Position numbers and translations under genes: made by a program. A stretch of 64,000 nucleotides of DNA from Selaginella moellendorffii (lineage: Eukaryota; Streptophyta; Lycopodiopsida; Selaginellales; Selaginellaceae): assembly GCF_000143415.4 (NCBI RefSeq), contig NW_003314318.1:67676-131675 (forward strand), in the 5' to 3' direction. This document shows, piece by piece, positions 11,963 to 22,259 of this stretch. Position 1 is the stretch's first letter, and every line of letters starts with the position of its first letter. The notes under the pieces are model-generated. The model was not told where the DNA came from. It was given only the letters and a program-made list of their open reading frames with translations, and searched no databases.

Positions 11963-12540
11963 TGCTATTAACATCTGACTAGAAGCATAGAATTGAACAA
12001 AGGAAAATATCCTTTTCTTTGATGATGTTTGATATAGAGAGTGATTATTGTAACATTGATTTAAAAGTTATGGATGAACCAGGTAACATAATAGTACACT
12101 AACAATATTCCTAAACATGGATAATCTAAAAATGCATACCTTTATTGATAAGGGTGATCTGACAAAAAGCAAAAGAATAAATCTAAAGTAAAAGTAGAAT
12201 ACCAAAAAGCCTCCAGGGAATAATATTTATTCATTAGGGCAAACCTTCTCAATTAATATAGAGGTGCTGAGACTCACTCTTACAAGAGTTTTGTTCCAAT
12301 GGAGGCATCTTGGCAAGAATTTGTGGCATTTACTGCAAGCCATACACAGAATTCTCTTGGGCATTAAACCTGCGATGCTGTCCTTTAAACCTTCACTCAG
12401 ACACGACTTCTCATTGGCCCACTGCCTCCAGATTGTTACTGGGATGAGACAAAGTCAAGCAAGTGGGTTTTGAAAGCAAGACCTCATCCCCATTCCCATT
12501 TAGTGTACGGCTTATCACTGCTGTGTTTTTCCTTCCATTC

Positions 12541-14107
12541 ATGGATCTTCTCTCCCTCCCAAGTTTGAGTGCCTTAGTGCTGCTTGCTGCAGCTCTCTGG
12601 TTCTCTTCTACTAGAAGAAGAAATCCTCCAGGAAATCTCCCTCCAGGACCACTCAACTTGCCAGTCATTGGCTGTCTCCACAAGCTCGGCTCGCTCCCTC
12701 ACATTTCACTCCACAAACTCTCCAAGAGATATGGCGATGTGATGCACTTGAAGCTCGGCAGCGTGTCCACAGTCATAATCAGCTCCGAGAGAGCTGCCAG
12801 AGAGATTTTCAAGCGCCATGGCCTCGAGTTTGCCTCCAAAGCTCCACTGATCTGCGGGAAATACTTTGGCAACGACTACAATGGTCTAGTTTTCAGCCAA
12901 TACACTCCGGAAGTGAAGCTCTACAGGAAGCTCATCAACACTCACTTGCTCTCCCCGACCAAGCTCAAAATTTACGATGGAATCCGTCGCGAGGAGCAGC
13001 GCCGTCTCGCTCGATCTCTCAGTGACGAGCGAGGGAATCCGGTCCTCCTGCGGCAAAAGATCCACGACATGAACATGAACGTTATAACTTACATGCTATT
13101 TGGGAAACGCTTCTGTGGACACTACAAGAACACTGCGAATGTCGACGAGTTCGTGCAAGCGATCGTGGAGATGGTTAGGCTGGCCGGGATCTTCAATGTG
13201 AGCGATTACATCCCTGGAATTCGCTGGCTGGACGTCCAAGGCCTGGAGAAGAAATACAAGCAGCTGATGGACCGGGTAAACAGGCACCTCTTGTCGATCT
13301 TACGAGACCGGCGAGGGGATCCTCCGGTTTTCACTAGCGACGAGCCCATGGCTTTCATCGACGTGCTCATTTCCATGGGAGAGAAGCTCTCAGACACCAC
13401 CAAAATCACACTTTTGCTCGTAAGTTTCTCTTGGTCAAAGTTGTTCTTCTTTTAACGCTAGATGAATCCCACAGGATATGTTGCTGGGTGCTGTGGATAC
13501 TTCGGCTATCTCGCTAGAATGGGCCATGGCCGAGCTTTTCCGGCATCCAATTGAATTCTCGAGAGCTCAGAATCAAATTGATGCAATTGTTGGCAAAGAA
13601 AAACTTGTGGATGAGTCAGACATCGCAAAGCTTCCATACATCGAGGCCATAGCCAAGGAAACAATGAGGCTCCGGTCAGTGGCTCCGCTAGCTCTTCCCA
13701 AGATCGTCCAAGGAGGCCCGATTGAGCTCGATGGCTACACCCTCCCGGACGGGACTGTGATCTACATCAGCAGCTATTCGATCGGTCTGGATGAGAGGTT
13801 TTGGAAAGATCCTCTTGAGTTTCGGCCGCAGCGTTTTATCGACTTGCCAGACATCGATGTCTTTGGCCAAAGTTTCAACTTACTTCCGTTTGGAACAGGG
13901 AGGAGAGTTTGTCCCGGTGCAAAGCTTGGATTTGATGCTGTCCAGATGGGTATTGCAACGCTCGTTCAAGGATTTGACTGGAAGCTGGATGGAGATCTTG
14001 ATGATCCGGCAAAGCTGAACATGGATCAAACATTTGGACTGGTTTGTCAAAAGAGTCAACCTCTTGTAGCTATCCCAATCCCCAGGCTGGATTCTCACGT
14101 TTACTAG
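12541..14107 (+). CDS. A-type (CYP71 clan) cytochrome P450, copy 1, intact
   Basis: This is an ER-anchored heme monooxygenase of 503 residues. Its substrate is unknown. Exons are 12541-13419 and 13475-14107 with a 55-nt phase-0 GT-AG intron. The N terminus has a membrane anchor (MDLLSLPSLSALVLLAAALW), basic residues and a Pro-rich hinge (PPGNLPPGP). The I-helix reads GAVDTS at residues 298-303. The canonical pattern is A/G-G-x-D/E-T-T/S, so the second Gly is Ala here. The K-helix ExxR is ETMR (355-358). The PERF region reads RPQRF. The heme loop is PFGTGRRVCPG with Cys about 439. An upstream in-frame ATG (12463) would add 26 residues, but 12541 gives the standard P450 start. Its 3' neighbour is the broken gene X copy. 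It may be a functional parental copy. Confidence 0.93.
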
Positions 14108-14409
14108 AAACATTAGCTCATACCAGCTTGTTTCTTCCATAAAGTTTGCTTCCTCTCCAGGAAAACTATCATAATTTCGTGTGTGACGATCGAGGAACTA
14201 TCATAATTCAACCATTGGTTTTCTAGCCTTTCATTGATACAACTGATCAATATAACAATGTATCAATTCACATGGACCATGTGGAAGAAGAGTAATCTAT
14301 ACAATAGTTCCAAACCGGATAAACTCTTACCTCCACAACTGATCTTGGAGGCTGGAGATTTTCTAGAAATGGTGGAAGCGGAAATAGAAAGATATTACAT
14401 GAAAGTGAT

Positions 14410-15077
14410 CACCTCCCGAAGACGCGACCAAAGAAACTCGTGGAAGAGTTTGATTCCTTACGTGAGCGTACCTCCCGAGCTCATCTTTGGAGTGTGGTTC
14501 TTTCGATGTGTCTTTGCCACAAGCTTTGCATCGCCTGTCCACCCATCCAGTTTCAACGTACGCACCCTTCACTGATTGGTCACCCAACATCTTGGCATTG
14601 AGAAAAATGAGGACGAAAAAGACAAGAGCCGAGGAGTAAAAAACACTCAAAAGACTTGTAAATACCATCGATTGATTCTTTGTAGAAATCCTTGTAGGTG
14701 CCACCGCCGACACGCTGGATTTCTCTCAGGCAAGGTCGGCGAGGGACGCTGATTTGATCGACGAGGCTCGTCAGGCTACAGAGTCGGGCGAGAAAATGTC
14801 CCGAGAGCAAGTACCACGTCTTTGAAAAAGAACATCCAACTCGTGCGAATTTCTCATATCTCGCTTCTTGACTTTTGCAGTACGCAGCTCTGAGGCGGAA
14901 GATTGATGCTAGTCAGAAGCGATGCACTCCCCTCGCCGGGAGGAGTTTCATCCTTTCTATCCTGTGCCAGAAGAACTATACTAACTTTTTTGTGGGGGCT
15001 GTGATTAACTTCCCACTGCTGCTGCTTGATCGATCTGCCAAGAAAACTCCCCTTTGTTGCTGCAACCGAAGCTGCCA
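14410..15077 (-). pseudogene. Gene X copy 1, broken by internal inversion
   Basis: This matches gene X of unit 2 (21564-22259). Exon 3 sequence begins near 14571, and the 5' part of exon 1 lies at about 14904-15077. Exon 2 plus the 3' part of exon 1 (14707-14903) lie in the opposite orientation. The ATG seen in the other copies is lost by a small deletion, and a stretch inside exon 1 is shorter. The C-terminal Cys-Leu codons after YAHV are also missing. It cannot make the ancestral protein. Confidence 0.85.
14707..14903. other. 197-bp micro-inversion within gene X copy 1
   Basis: On the plus strand this piece reads as sense gene X (ending AAAATGTCCCGAGAGCAAGT, then TTGCAG/TACGCAGC...), whereas its flanks read as antisense. 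In units 2-4 the same piece is collinear with its flanks. The breakpoints have CCACCG on the left and a CGGTG counterpart on the ancestral right, a short inverted repeat. Confidence 0.85.
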
Positions 15078-15720
15078 CCAAGAAGAAACGAAAAAAGAAG
15101 ATGACCAACTTTGAAAGAATCGCACCCCGCCGCCCCTCCGTGGTGGTATCGAGGAAGAGGTGGTCCGTGAAAATTATCGTTATGGTATGTCATCCTGCTT
15201 TGCAAAAATACCGATAAGACTTAACTCCTTACTCCATACTTCTTCCGTCAAATGGGGGAAAGTGCAGCACCAATCAATCCATGAGAAATCATTTGTAAAA
15301 TTGCTCCTTCGGGTGGCTTGTAAAGCGGACATGCGTTCTCTTTCCGCCTCCAGCATTTACATGGTCTTGGAATCTTGGATCAATGCAGGACCAAACAATG
15401 TTCTTCACATAAACTGTGCTTGTATGTTTTCCTTATCTGGAATGGGCCATGGCCAAGCTTCTTCTGGAGTTCTCAAGAGTTGTTGGCAATGGACATTGCA
15501 TAGCTTCAGGCCATAACCAAGGAAACTTCCTTCGGCCTCCCTGGAGTATTCCAAAAGCTTTTAAGAAGTTTACTATTAATGCACATTAACACTTTAAACA
15601 AAAGAAAAAAACACTCTATAGAAATAACATGTTAATAAAATACATATCTATTTTTTATGATAGAGTAGAAGTGAAAGAAATTATTGTACTTAACTTACTG
15701 AAACAACATAATAATAAAAA
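15078..15720. other. Downstream spacer, unit 1
   Basis: About 190 bp at 15123-15310 are not present in units 2-4. The rest resembles 22310-22690 of unit 2. A decayed P450 exon 2 relic is embedded at 15434-15526. Homology to unit 2 stops near 15720, where a deletion joins directly to AP3B sequence. Confidence 0.6.
15434..15526 (+). pseudogene. Degenerate relic of P450 exon 2
   Basis: GAATGGGCCATGGCC followed by TTCTCAAGAG, GTTGGCA, GACATTGCA and CCATAACCAAGGAAAC occurs in the same order as in the I- to K-helix part of P450 exon 2, with the sequence between them deleted. It is much more diverged than the four P450 copies. A shorter trace remains in unit 2 at about 22433-22455. Confidence 0.6.
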
Positions 15721-16842
15721 CGCAATTACTCGTCCTGCACTTGCTGAAGCTTCTTTGCTGCTGCTCTCTATCTTACAGAAAAAATGATCCAGATCATTTC
15801 ATCTTCTCAACGGTGCTCGTCTTCGAAGACTGTTCTGTTAAGTCTTCAGTATATTCTTGATCTTGCCGCCTGTGATTTAAACTATGACGTACGAGATCGA
15901 GCCTGGATTTGACGAGTTCTCTTGGCTGGCCATTTAGACGCTATCAAGCACCATTCGTCATATGACGCAGATCCACGTATGCCGGAGATTATCGACGCTA
16001 TTTTACTCAACATTGATCAGTCAAAACTTGATCCAGGTGTACTATCCAAAGCTGCCAACTCCATGTTTCTTCGCCAGAAGTCGGTACCATCGTTGAGTTT
16101 ACAGCCGTCCACATTCCTACCAGGATCGATGTCTCATATGGTTCAACACATGTCTCCTGGATACAGACCTCTTCCACGCGAAAGATACACGGATTTGAGT
16201 CCTTCCAGCCCAACTTTACCCGAAAGAGAACCCGAACTTCAAAGCCAGAGTGAAGCTACGGACTCGGGTAGTGAAAGCTTTGATGACGGGAACTACGATC
16301 TTGCTGTTATAAGCGACGGCAACAGGAACAGAGCGAAGGAGAAAGCAGATTTAATTTCGCTGTCTGACACGGAACTGCTAGGCGGGAGTATCAGCTCCGA
16401 CCTCCTTGACGAGCTCGCCTGAGGATCTGTCCCCGTCTGTGAACCTTGAGTCGTGGCGTGGACCTGAAGAACCTTCCAATTCGCCAGAGGACTTCGATAA
16501 AATCTCCAACTCTGAAGTGAAAAAGGTGCTGGCTCTTGACTTCACAAACGGAGACGAACTGGAAGTTCACTACGGCTTTATGAGAGATCCTTCCATATTT
16601 TCGTCCAGCATGGTGTGTGTGAGGCTCTTCCTTCACAACAAATCGTCAGAACCAATGGATGGGATAGAAATCAACGATGGAGAAACTGCAGGGTATGCAG
16701 CTGTTCTTTTTTCTTGGCTTGTCTAAATTGCTCTCTTTTCTCTCAGATGCCAGACTGCTTTTGAGTGTGGCACAGCGAGAATCATACCACCGGAAGCAGT
16801 TGCTCTCGAATCTGGGAAGCGGCCCAACTTAATATGGTAACT
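15721..16842 (+). pseudogene. AP-3 complex beta subunit (AP3B) 3' fragment, copy 1
   Basis: This fragment covers the end of the adaptin trunk, the hinge and the start of the AP3B C-terminal domain. The trunk piece reads SSLKTV...DLNYDVRDRAW. An in-frame TGA (15908-15910) replaces the TTA codon of copies 2 and 3. The hinge is acidic and Ser-rich (SGSESFDDG). A frame change near 16400 separates DLLDELA-stop from SSPEDLSPSVNLES. The C-terminal domain follows (VKKVLALDFTNGDELEVHYG), with a further exon at about 16748-16838. The 5' half is missing: bases equivalent to 22689-26318 and 26348-26441 of unit 2 are deleted. It is the only copy in the window that keeps the hinge and C-terminal domain. 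Confidence 0.85.
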
Positions 16843-17128
16843 TAAGTCCTGTTGTCTGTTGAAGATTCGTTTGTAACTTTGTTGTTTACTAGGAATTTTC
16901 CTAGATGGTGGCGGCTCTTGCGTTTGCCGCGAGTTCATGTTAATTCAAGCTATTGTTCATTTGGTTTTGTTTGACACCTTTTTGTGTTTTCATGTATACT
17001 CGGGAAAACTTCCAGAGGTAAGGAAAACTCTTTCTTTTTCTTTGCTGCTTTTAACTACATTTCATTAGGCTTTCGATGGAAACCAAAGTTCCCAAGTGGT
17101 AAGACAAATCTCAATCATTCGTGCTTTC
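16843..17128. other. Spacer between AP3B fragment and uS17 pseudogene
   Basis: No gene was recognised. Part of it (around 16960-17020) weakly resembles 10660-10735 in the unit 1 spacer. Confidence 0.4.
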
Positions 17129-17525
17129 TAACAAAACCAAATGCTTTCCAACCATGGGAGCTACTGTTGGTGTTTGGCTGCTCACTTTGAGGTTGCCAAG
17201 AGCATCAAAGATGTTGTCTTCATCGTCACTCAAAACCTATGGCAGGGCAACTCCCATCTCATAAATCTTTAATCACTGCAAGATCTTTGCCACAACCCAC
17301 ACTTTTCTCTTGCTCAGCCTCACCTGTAAAGGAAGAATTGTCAAGCAAAGAATAGGGAAGCACACATCTGGTTGCCAATGTTGCAAGTGTTGACCTCACC
17401 ATGTGCCATGAACCTGATGGTCTTTCTGATGTATTTCTTGTACAGTGGGTGCTGCGTGAATCAATCCATCACCACCACCACTGATTTTTGCATCTACCAC
17501 AATGTCACACCTAAACTTTAAAAAG
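17129..17525 (-). pseudogene. Decayed DNA-level duplicate of the uS17 gene
   Basis: It aligns end to end with 9650-10100, including the intron position and 3' flank, so it is a DNA duplicate and not a retrocopy. The intron donor GT has become AT while the acceptor remains. The ATG, stop and reading frame are lost. Most visible differences are C-to-T or G-to-A changes at former CG and CNG sites. For example, CGTCGTCTTCGTCGTCGCTC became TGTTGTCTTCATCGTCACTC. It continues into the same AT-rich spacer as the functional gene. Confidence 0.92.
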
Positions 17526-19713
17526 ATTTCAGTGCTAACAATTTTCTTTAAACCCTTAGAATTTGAGTGAGTGATAAATTTTTAACGGCTCTTTAATCTA
17601 TTAAATAATTAAGCTTCTTAACTAAGAGTTACTTATTAATAGTTATACTCGTTATTTTCATAAATAAATGTTGTTCAACCTCACTCTATTATTAATGTTG
17701 GACTCTCATTTATTTATTTTAATTGAAAATAAAAATAAATTGAAATAATGAGCTGAAGATTTGAGAAAAAAATTATATATTATTGAAAATTTTAAAATTA
17801 TTATAAAGGTTATTAAACACTACAATGGTAAAAAAATGGTAAAAGTAATTGAAAATTTTAAAGTTATTATTTATAAAAATCAACTTTGTTTTAGCAAAAA
17901 TTAAGTAATGTTAGCTATATTGTCAAATGTTATATATTACTAACTTTTTATATGTTTAGCGATGCACAAGCATCACAATTCAGAACCACCAATCAATGAC
18001 CAACACTTGTTTCTTTTTTGACTTTTAAAAAACTAAATAGTGGTATATCATTCATTATTTACCTTTATTGAATAAATGTATTAAATTTTTAAATTCAAGT
18101 AGTGAGGAAAAAGTATGTAGGTTAATGCATTCTTTTTGTCTTTTTAGTATATTAATCATTTTTGTCAATAAAATACACAATAATAAAGAAAGACTGGAAA
18201 AACTCCCCTAAAGCTTGTATTTCAGCAATAATTACAAATCACTCATACTAACTGCACTGGGCTTGCAATAACTCCTCTATGATCACGTCTAGGTAATGAT
18301 ACCACACTTGACCACAAGTTGGACAGGTAGTTGAAATTTTCTGCTCCTCTCGAATTTTCAACTCCTTGATTGCATGCCTTATCCGCATATTGTTGGTGAT
18401 GTGATCGGTGACGGGATCTCAATGGTATATAGGAGGTCCCACCATCTTTGAGCAGAAAGAACTCAAGAACTAGAGAGAGAAAACAAAAACAAAAACTGTA
18501 AAAAAAACTAAATGGCCGTACCAAAAATTTAAACACCAACTAATGGCTGAGACTTCTCCAACTAATAATTCTTCATCCACAACTTCGATTGACTTAATTT
18601 CACCACCAAAGAACTTCCCTTGATAAGATTTTCAATTTCATAAAAAACAACTTCAAATTCTCACTTCTAAAATCCGTCACTTTTCCCCTCTCTAGACGGA
18701 ATATTCTCAGGAAGCTTCTTCAATGAGCTTCTTCTTTTTCTAGCTCAGAAATACGTTAGTACTCACAAAAGTAACCTCAAGTGTGAAAATATGACTGTAT
18801 ATATAGTTGATAATTTTCCACACTTATATTTTTTTCTCAGATTTTTAATTACTTTCTAATAATTTTATAATGTTTTCATTTATTTTAAAAACAAAACTAA
18901 CTACAAAATTTTAAAGAGACAAAGTTGTAGATGCTAGGGAATTCATAAACACTTTACCCTGCCTATTTCAGACACTTGATATAACATATATATAGAAGAA
19001 TAAATGGTTTAAAAATGACAAAATATAAAAATATAAAATGTAAAATATAATAAAGGCAAAAAAAAGAGTTAAAGAAAAAAAACACTTTTTAATGAAATCC
19101 TATTAAACTAAAGGATCTATTCAAACTCATAAACATTCTTTTTCCATGATGTAATGCAATTTTATTTTTCTATAGCATGACTCATAACATTATATTACAT
19201 ATTTTACGTTTTAGCACCCAAATGCAAGTATAGAATTAAACAAAGGAAAAAACCTTTTACTTTGGTAGTGTTTGATATGAAAAACAATTAATTGTGACAT
19301 TGATTTAAAAGTTATAGATAAACCAATCTAGAATATCAAATTGAGCTAACACAATTAAATGTTATAGCATATCTAAAATCTCTTGTACAATTGAAAAAGG
19401 TAGCTATACTTGAAAGCAAAAGAATAAATTAAAGTAAAATTAGAATACCAAACCAATGTAAATGCGAACAATATTTATTCGTTATGGAATCACACTGGCA
19501 TGGTTCAAACCTTCTCTAGGGACAAGATTTAACTAATAGCACGGCTTGGAGGTGCTGAAACTCACGCTCACAAGAGTTTTGTTCCAATTGAGGCATCTTG
19601 GGAAGAATTTGTAAGACATAGTGCATATGCCACCACTAGGCATTTGCTGCTAGCCATACACAGAATTCCCATTTAGTGTACGACTTATCACTGCTATGTT
19701 TTTCCTTCCATTC
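17526..19713. other. AT-rich spacer and P450 upstream region, unit 2
   Basis: No supportable gene. The region is collinear in pieces with 10130-11300 and with 35460-36130. The part 18230-18790 is a less AT-rich insertion not seen in units 3 and 4. Compared with copies 1 and 4, about 150 bp just upstream of the P450 start, between CACAGAATT and CCCATTTAGTG, are missing. Confidence 0.6.
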
Positions 19714-21277
19714 ATGGATCTTCTCTCCCTCCCAAGTTTGAGTGCCTTAGTGCTGCTTGCTGCAGCTCTCTGGTTCTCTTCTAGTAGAAGAAGAAATCCT
19801 CCAGGAAATCTCCCTCCAGGACCACTCAATTTGCCAGTCATTGGCTGTCTCCACAAGCTCGGCTCGCTCCCTCACATTTCACTCCACAAACTCTCCAAGA
19901 GATATGGCGATGTGATGCACTTGAAGCTCGGCAGCGTGTCCACACTCATAATCAGCTCCGAGAGAGCTGCCAGAGAGATTTTCAAGCGCCATGGCCTCGA
20001 GTTTGCCTCCAGAGCTCCACTGATCTGCGGGAAATACTTTGGCAACGACTACAGTGGTCTAGTTTTCAGCCAATACACTCCGGAAGTGAAGCTCTACAGG
20101 AAGCTCATCAACACTCACTTGCTGTCGCCGACCAAGCTCAAAAGTTACGATGGAATCCGTCGCGAGGAGCAGCGCCGTCTCGCTCGATCTCTCAGTGACG
20201 AGCGAGGAAATCCGGTCCTCCTGCGGCAAAAGCTCCACAACATGAACATGAACGTGATAACTTACATGCTATTCGGGAAGCGCTTCTGTGGACACTACAA
20301 GAACACTGCGAATGTCGACGAGTTTGTGCAAACAGTCGTGGAGATGGTTAGGCTGGCCGGGATCTTCAATGTGAGCGATTACATCCCTGGAATTCGCTGG
20401 CTGGACGTCCAAGGCCTGGAGAAGAAATACAAGCAGCTGATGAACCGGGCAAACAGGCACCTCTTGGGGATCTTACGAGACCGGCGAGGGGATCCTCCGG
20501 TTTTTACCAGCGAGGAGCCCATGTCTTTCATCGACGTGCTCATCTCCATGGGAGAGAAGCTCTCGGACACCACCAAAATCACACTTTTGCTCGTAAGTCT
20601 CTCTTGGTCAAACTTGTTCTTTAACGCTGGGATGAATCCCGCAGGATGTGTTGATGGGTGCTGTGGATACTTCGGCTCTCTCGCTAGAATGGGCCATGGC
20701 TGAGCTTTTCCGGCATCCAGCTGAATTCTTGAAAGTTCAGAACCAGATTGATTCAATTGTGGGCAAAGAAAAACTTGTGGACGAGTCAGACATCGCAAAG
20801 CTTCCATACGTCGAGGCCATAGCCAAGGAAACAATGAGGCTCCGGTCAGTGGTTCCGCTAGCTCTTCCCAAGATCGTCCAAGGAGGCCCGATCGAGCTCG
20901 ATGGCTACACCCTCCCGGACGGGACTGTGATCTACATCAGCAGCTACTCGATTGGTCTTGACGAGAGGTTTTGGAAAGATCCTCTTGAGTTTCGGCCGCA
21001 GCGTTTCATCGACTTGCCAGACATCGATGTCTTTGGCCAAAATTTCAACTTACTTCCGTGTGGATCAGGGAGGAGAGTTTGTCCTGGTGCAAAGCTTGGA
21101 TTTGATGCTGTCCAGATGGGCATTGCAGCGCTCGTTCAAGGATTTGACTGGAAGCTGGATGGAGATCTTGATGATCCGGCAAAGCTGAACATGGATCAAA
21201 CATTTGGACTGGTTTGTCAAAAGAGTCAACCTCTTGTAGCTATCCCAATCCCCAAGCTGGATTCTCACGTTTACTAG
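19714..21277 (+). CDS. A-type cytochrome P450, copy 2, open frame with altered heme loop
   Basis: Exons are 19714-20592 and 20645-21277 with a 52-nt GT-AG intron, giving 503 residues collinear with copy 1. The anchor, hinge, GAVDTS, ETMR and RPQRF are preserved. The heme loop reads PCGSGRRVCPG. The Phe that starts the P450 signature FxxGxRxCxG is Cys, although the heme-ligand Cys is present. That Phe is strongly conserved in the family, so activity may be changed or reduced. About 150 bp of upstream sequence present in copies 1 and 4 are missing. It is followed by the intact gene X copy in opposite orientation. Confidence 0.92.
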
Positions 21278-21563
21278 AAACATTGGTCCATACCAGCTTG
21301 TTTCTTCCATAAAGTTTGCTTCCTCTCCAGGAAAACTATCATAATTTCGGGTGTGACGCTCGAAGAACTATCATAATTCAACTATTTGGTTTTCTAGCCT
21401 TTCAATGATACAACTGATCAATATAACAATGTATCAATTCATGTGGAAGAAGAGTAACCTGGACAATGGTTCCAAAACATCTATCCAAGATCAGTTGTGG
21501 AGGTAAGAGTTTATCCTAGTTTAGATGGTGAAAGTGGAAATAGAAGGATATTACATGAAATGA

Positions 21564-22259
21564 TCACCTCCCAAATAGGCGACCAAAGAAACTAGTGGAA
21601 GAGTTTGATTCCAAGCACTCTACGTGAGCGTACCTCCCGAGCTTATCTTTGGAGCGTGGCTCTTTTGATGTGTCCTTGCCACAAACTTTGCATCGCTTGT
21701 CCACCCATCCAGTTTCAACGTACGCACCCTTCACTGATTGATCACGCAATATCTTGGCATGAGGACGAAAAAGAAAAGACCCGAGGAGAAAAAAACACTC
21801 AAAAGAAGAAAGAGGTGTGTAAAATACCATCGATTGATTCTTTGAAGAAATCCTTGTAGGTGCCACCGATCTTCCGCCTCAGAGCTGCGTACTGCAAAAG
21901 TCAAAAAGGGAGAGATGAGAAATTCGTGGATGTTTTTTCTCAAAGATGTTTTTTCGTACTTGCTCTCGGGACATTTTCTCGCCCGACTTTGTAGCCTGAC
22001 GAGCGTCGTCGATCAAATCAGCGTCCCTCTCCGACCTTGCCTGAGAGAAATCCAGCGCGTCGGTGATGCTAGTTAGAAGCGATGTCTTTTCCTGCTTCTG
22101 TTCACTCCCCTCGCCGGGAGGAGTTTCATCCTTTCTATCCTGTGCCAGAAGAAATATACTAACTTTTTTGTGGGGGCTGTGATTAACTTCCCACTGCTGC
22201 TGCTTGATCGATCTGCCAAGAAAACTCCCCTTTGTTGCTGCAACCGAAGCTGCCGCCAT
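21564..22259 (-). CDS. Gene X: small conserved plant-type protein, probable plastid targeting, intact copy
   Basis: Exons on the minus strand are 22259-21960, 21891-21828 and 21733-21564. All junctions are GT-AG and the frame joins to 177 residues. The N-terminal MAAASVAATKGSFLGRS is Ala/Ser-rich and basic, like a plastid transit peptide. The centre is charged (DALDFSQARSERDADLIDDA, then KMSREQYAALRRKIGGTYKD). The C-terminal part has a CxxC-type pair (RCKVCGKDTSKEP) and the end FFGRLFGR. I do not recognise the function. The ordered motifs and clean splicing argue for a real gene. It lies tail to tail with the P450, 286 bp away. Copies in units 1, 3 and 4 are damaged, so this is the only complete one in the window. 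Confidence 0.75.

Larger units (their letters stand above)
10100..12540. other. AT-rich spacer and P450 upstream region, unit 1
   Basis: No coding gene is supportable here. The first 1.2 kb is very AT-rich and is related to sequence at 17526-19300, 27130-27670 and 35458-36130, marking it as the spacer of the tandem unit. A MITE-like element lies at 11489-11792 and a short GC-richer repeat at 11851-11962. The last ~300 bp are shared with the other P450 copies and presumably hold the promoter and 5' UTR. Confidence 0.65.

Noticed and set aside
12463-12540. N-terminal extension of P450 copy 1 from an upstream ATG
   Set aside because: The extension adds a second hydrophobic stretch before the normal anchor, and its sequence matches 5' flanking DNA of other copies. 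The MDLLSL start is the usual P450 form.
18243-18539. 98-residue minus-strand frame in the unit 2 spacer, and an alternative frame with CPTCGQVWYHY
   Set aside because: It faintly recalled a zinc or U-box-like fragment, but the frame changes, no upstream domain is found, and it lies in an insertion within an AT-rich spacer. It is too weak to call.
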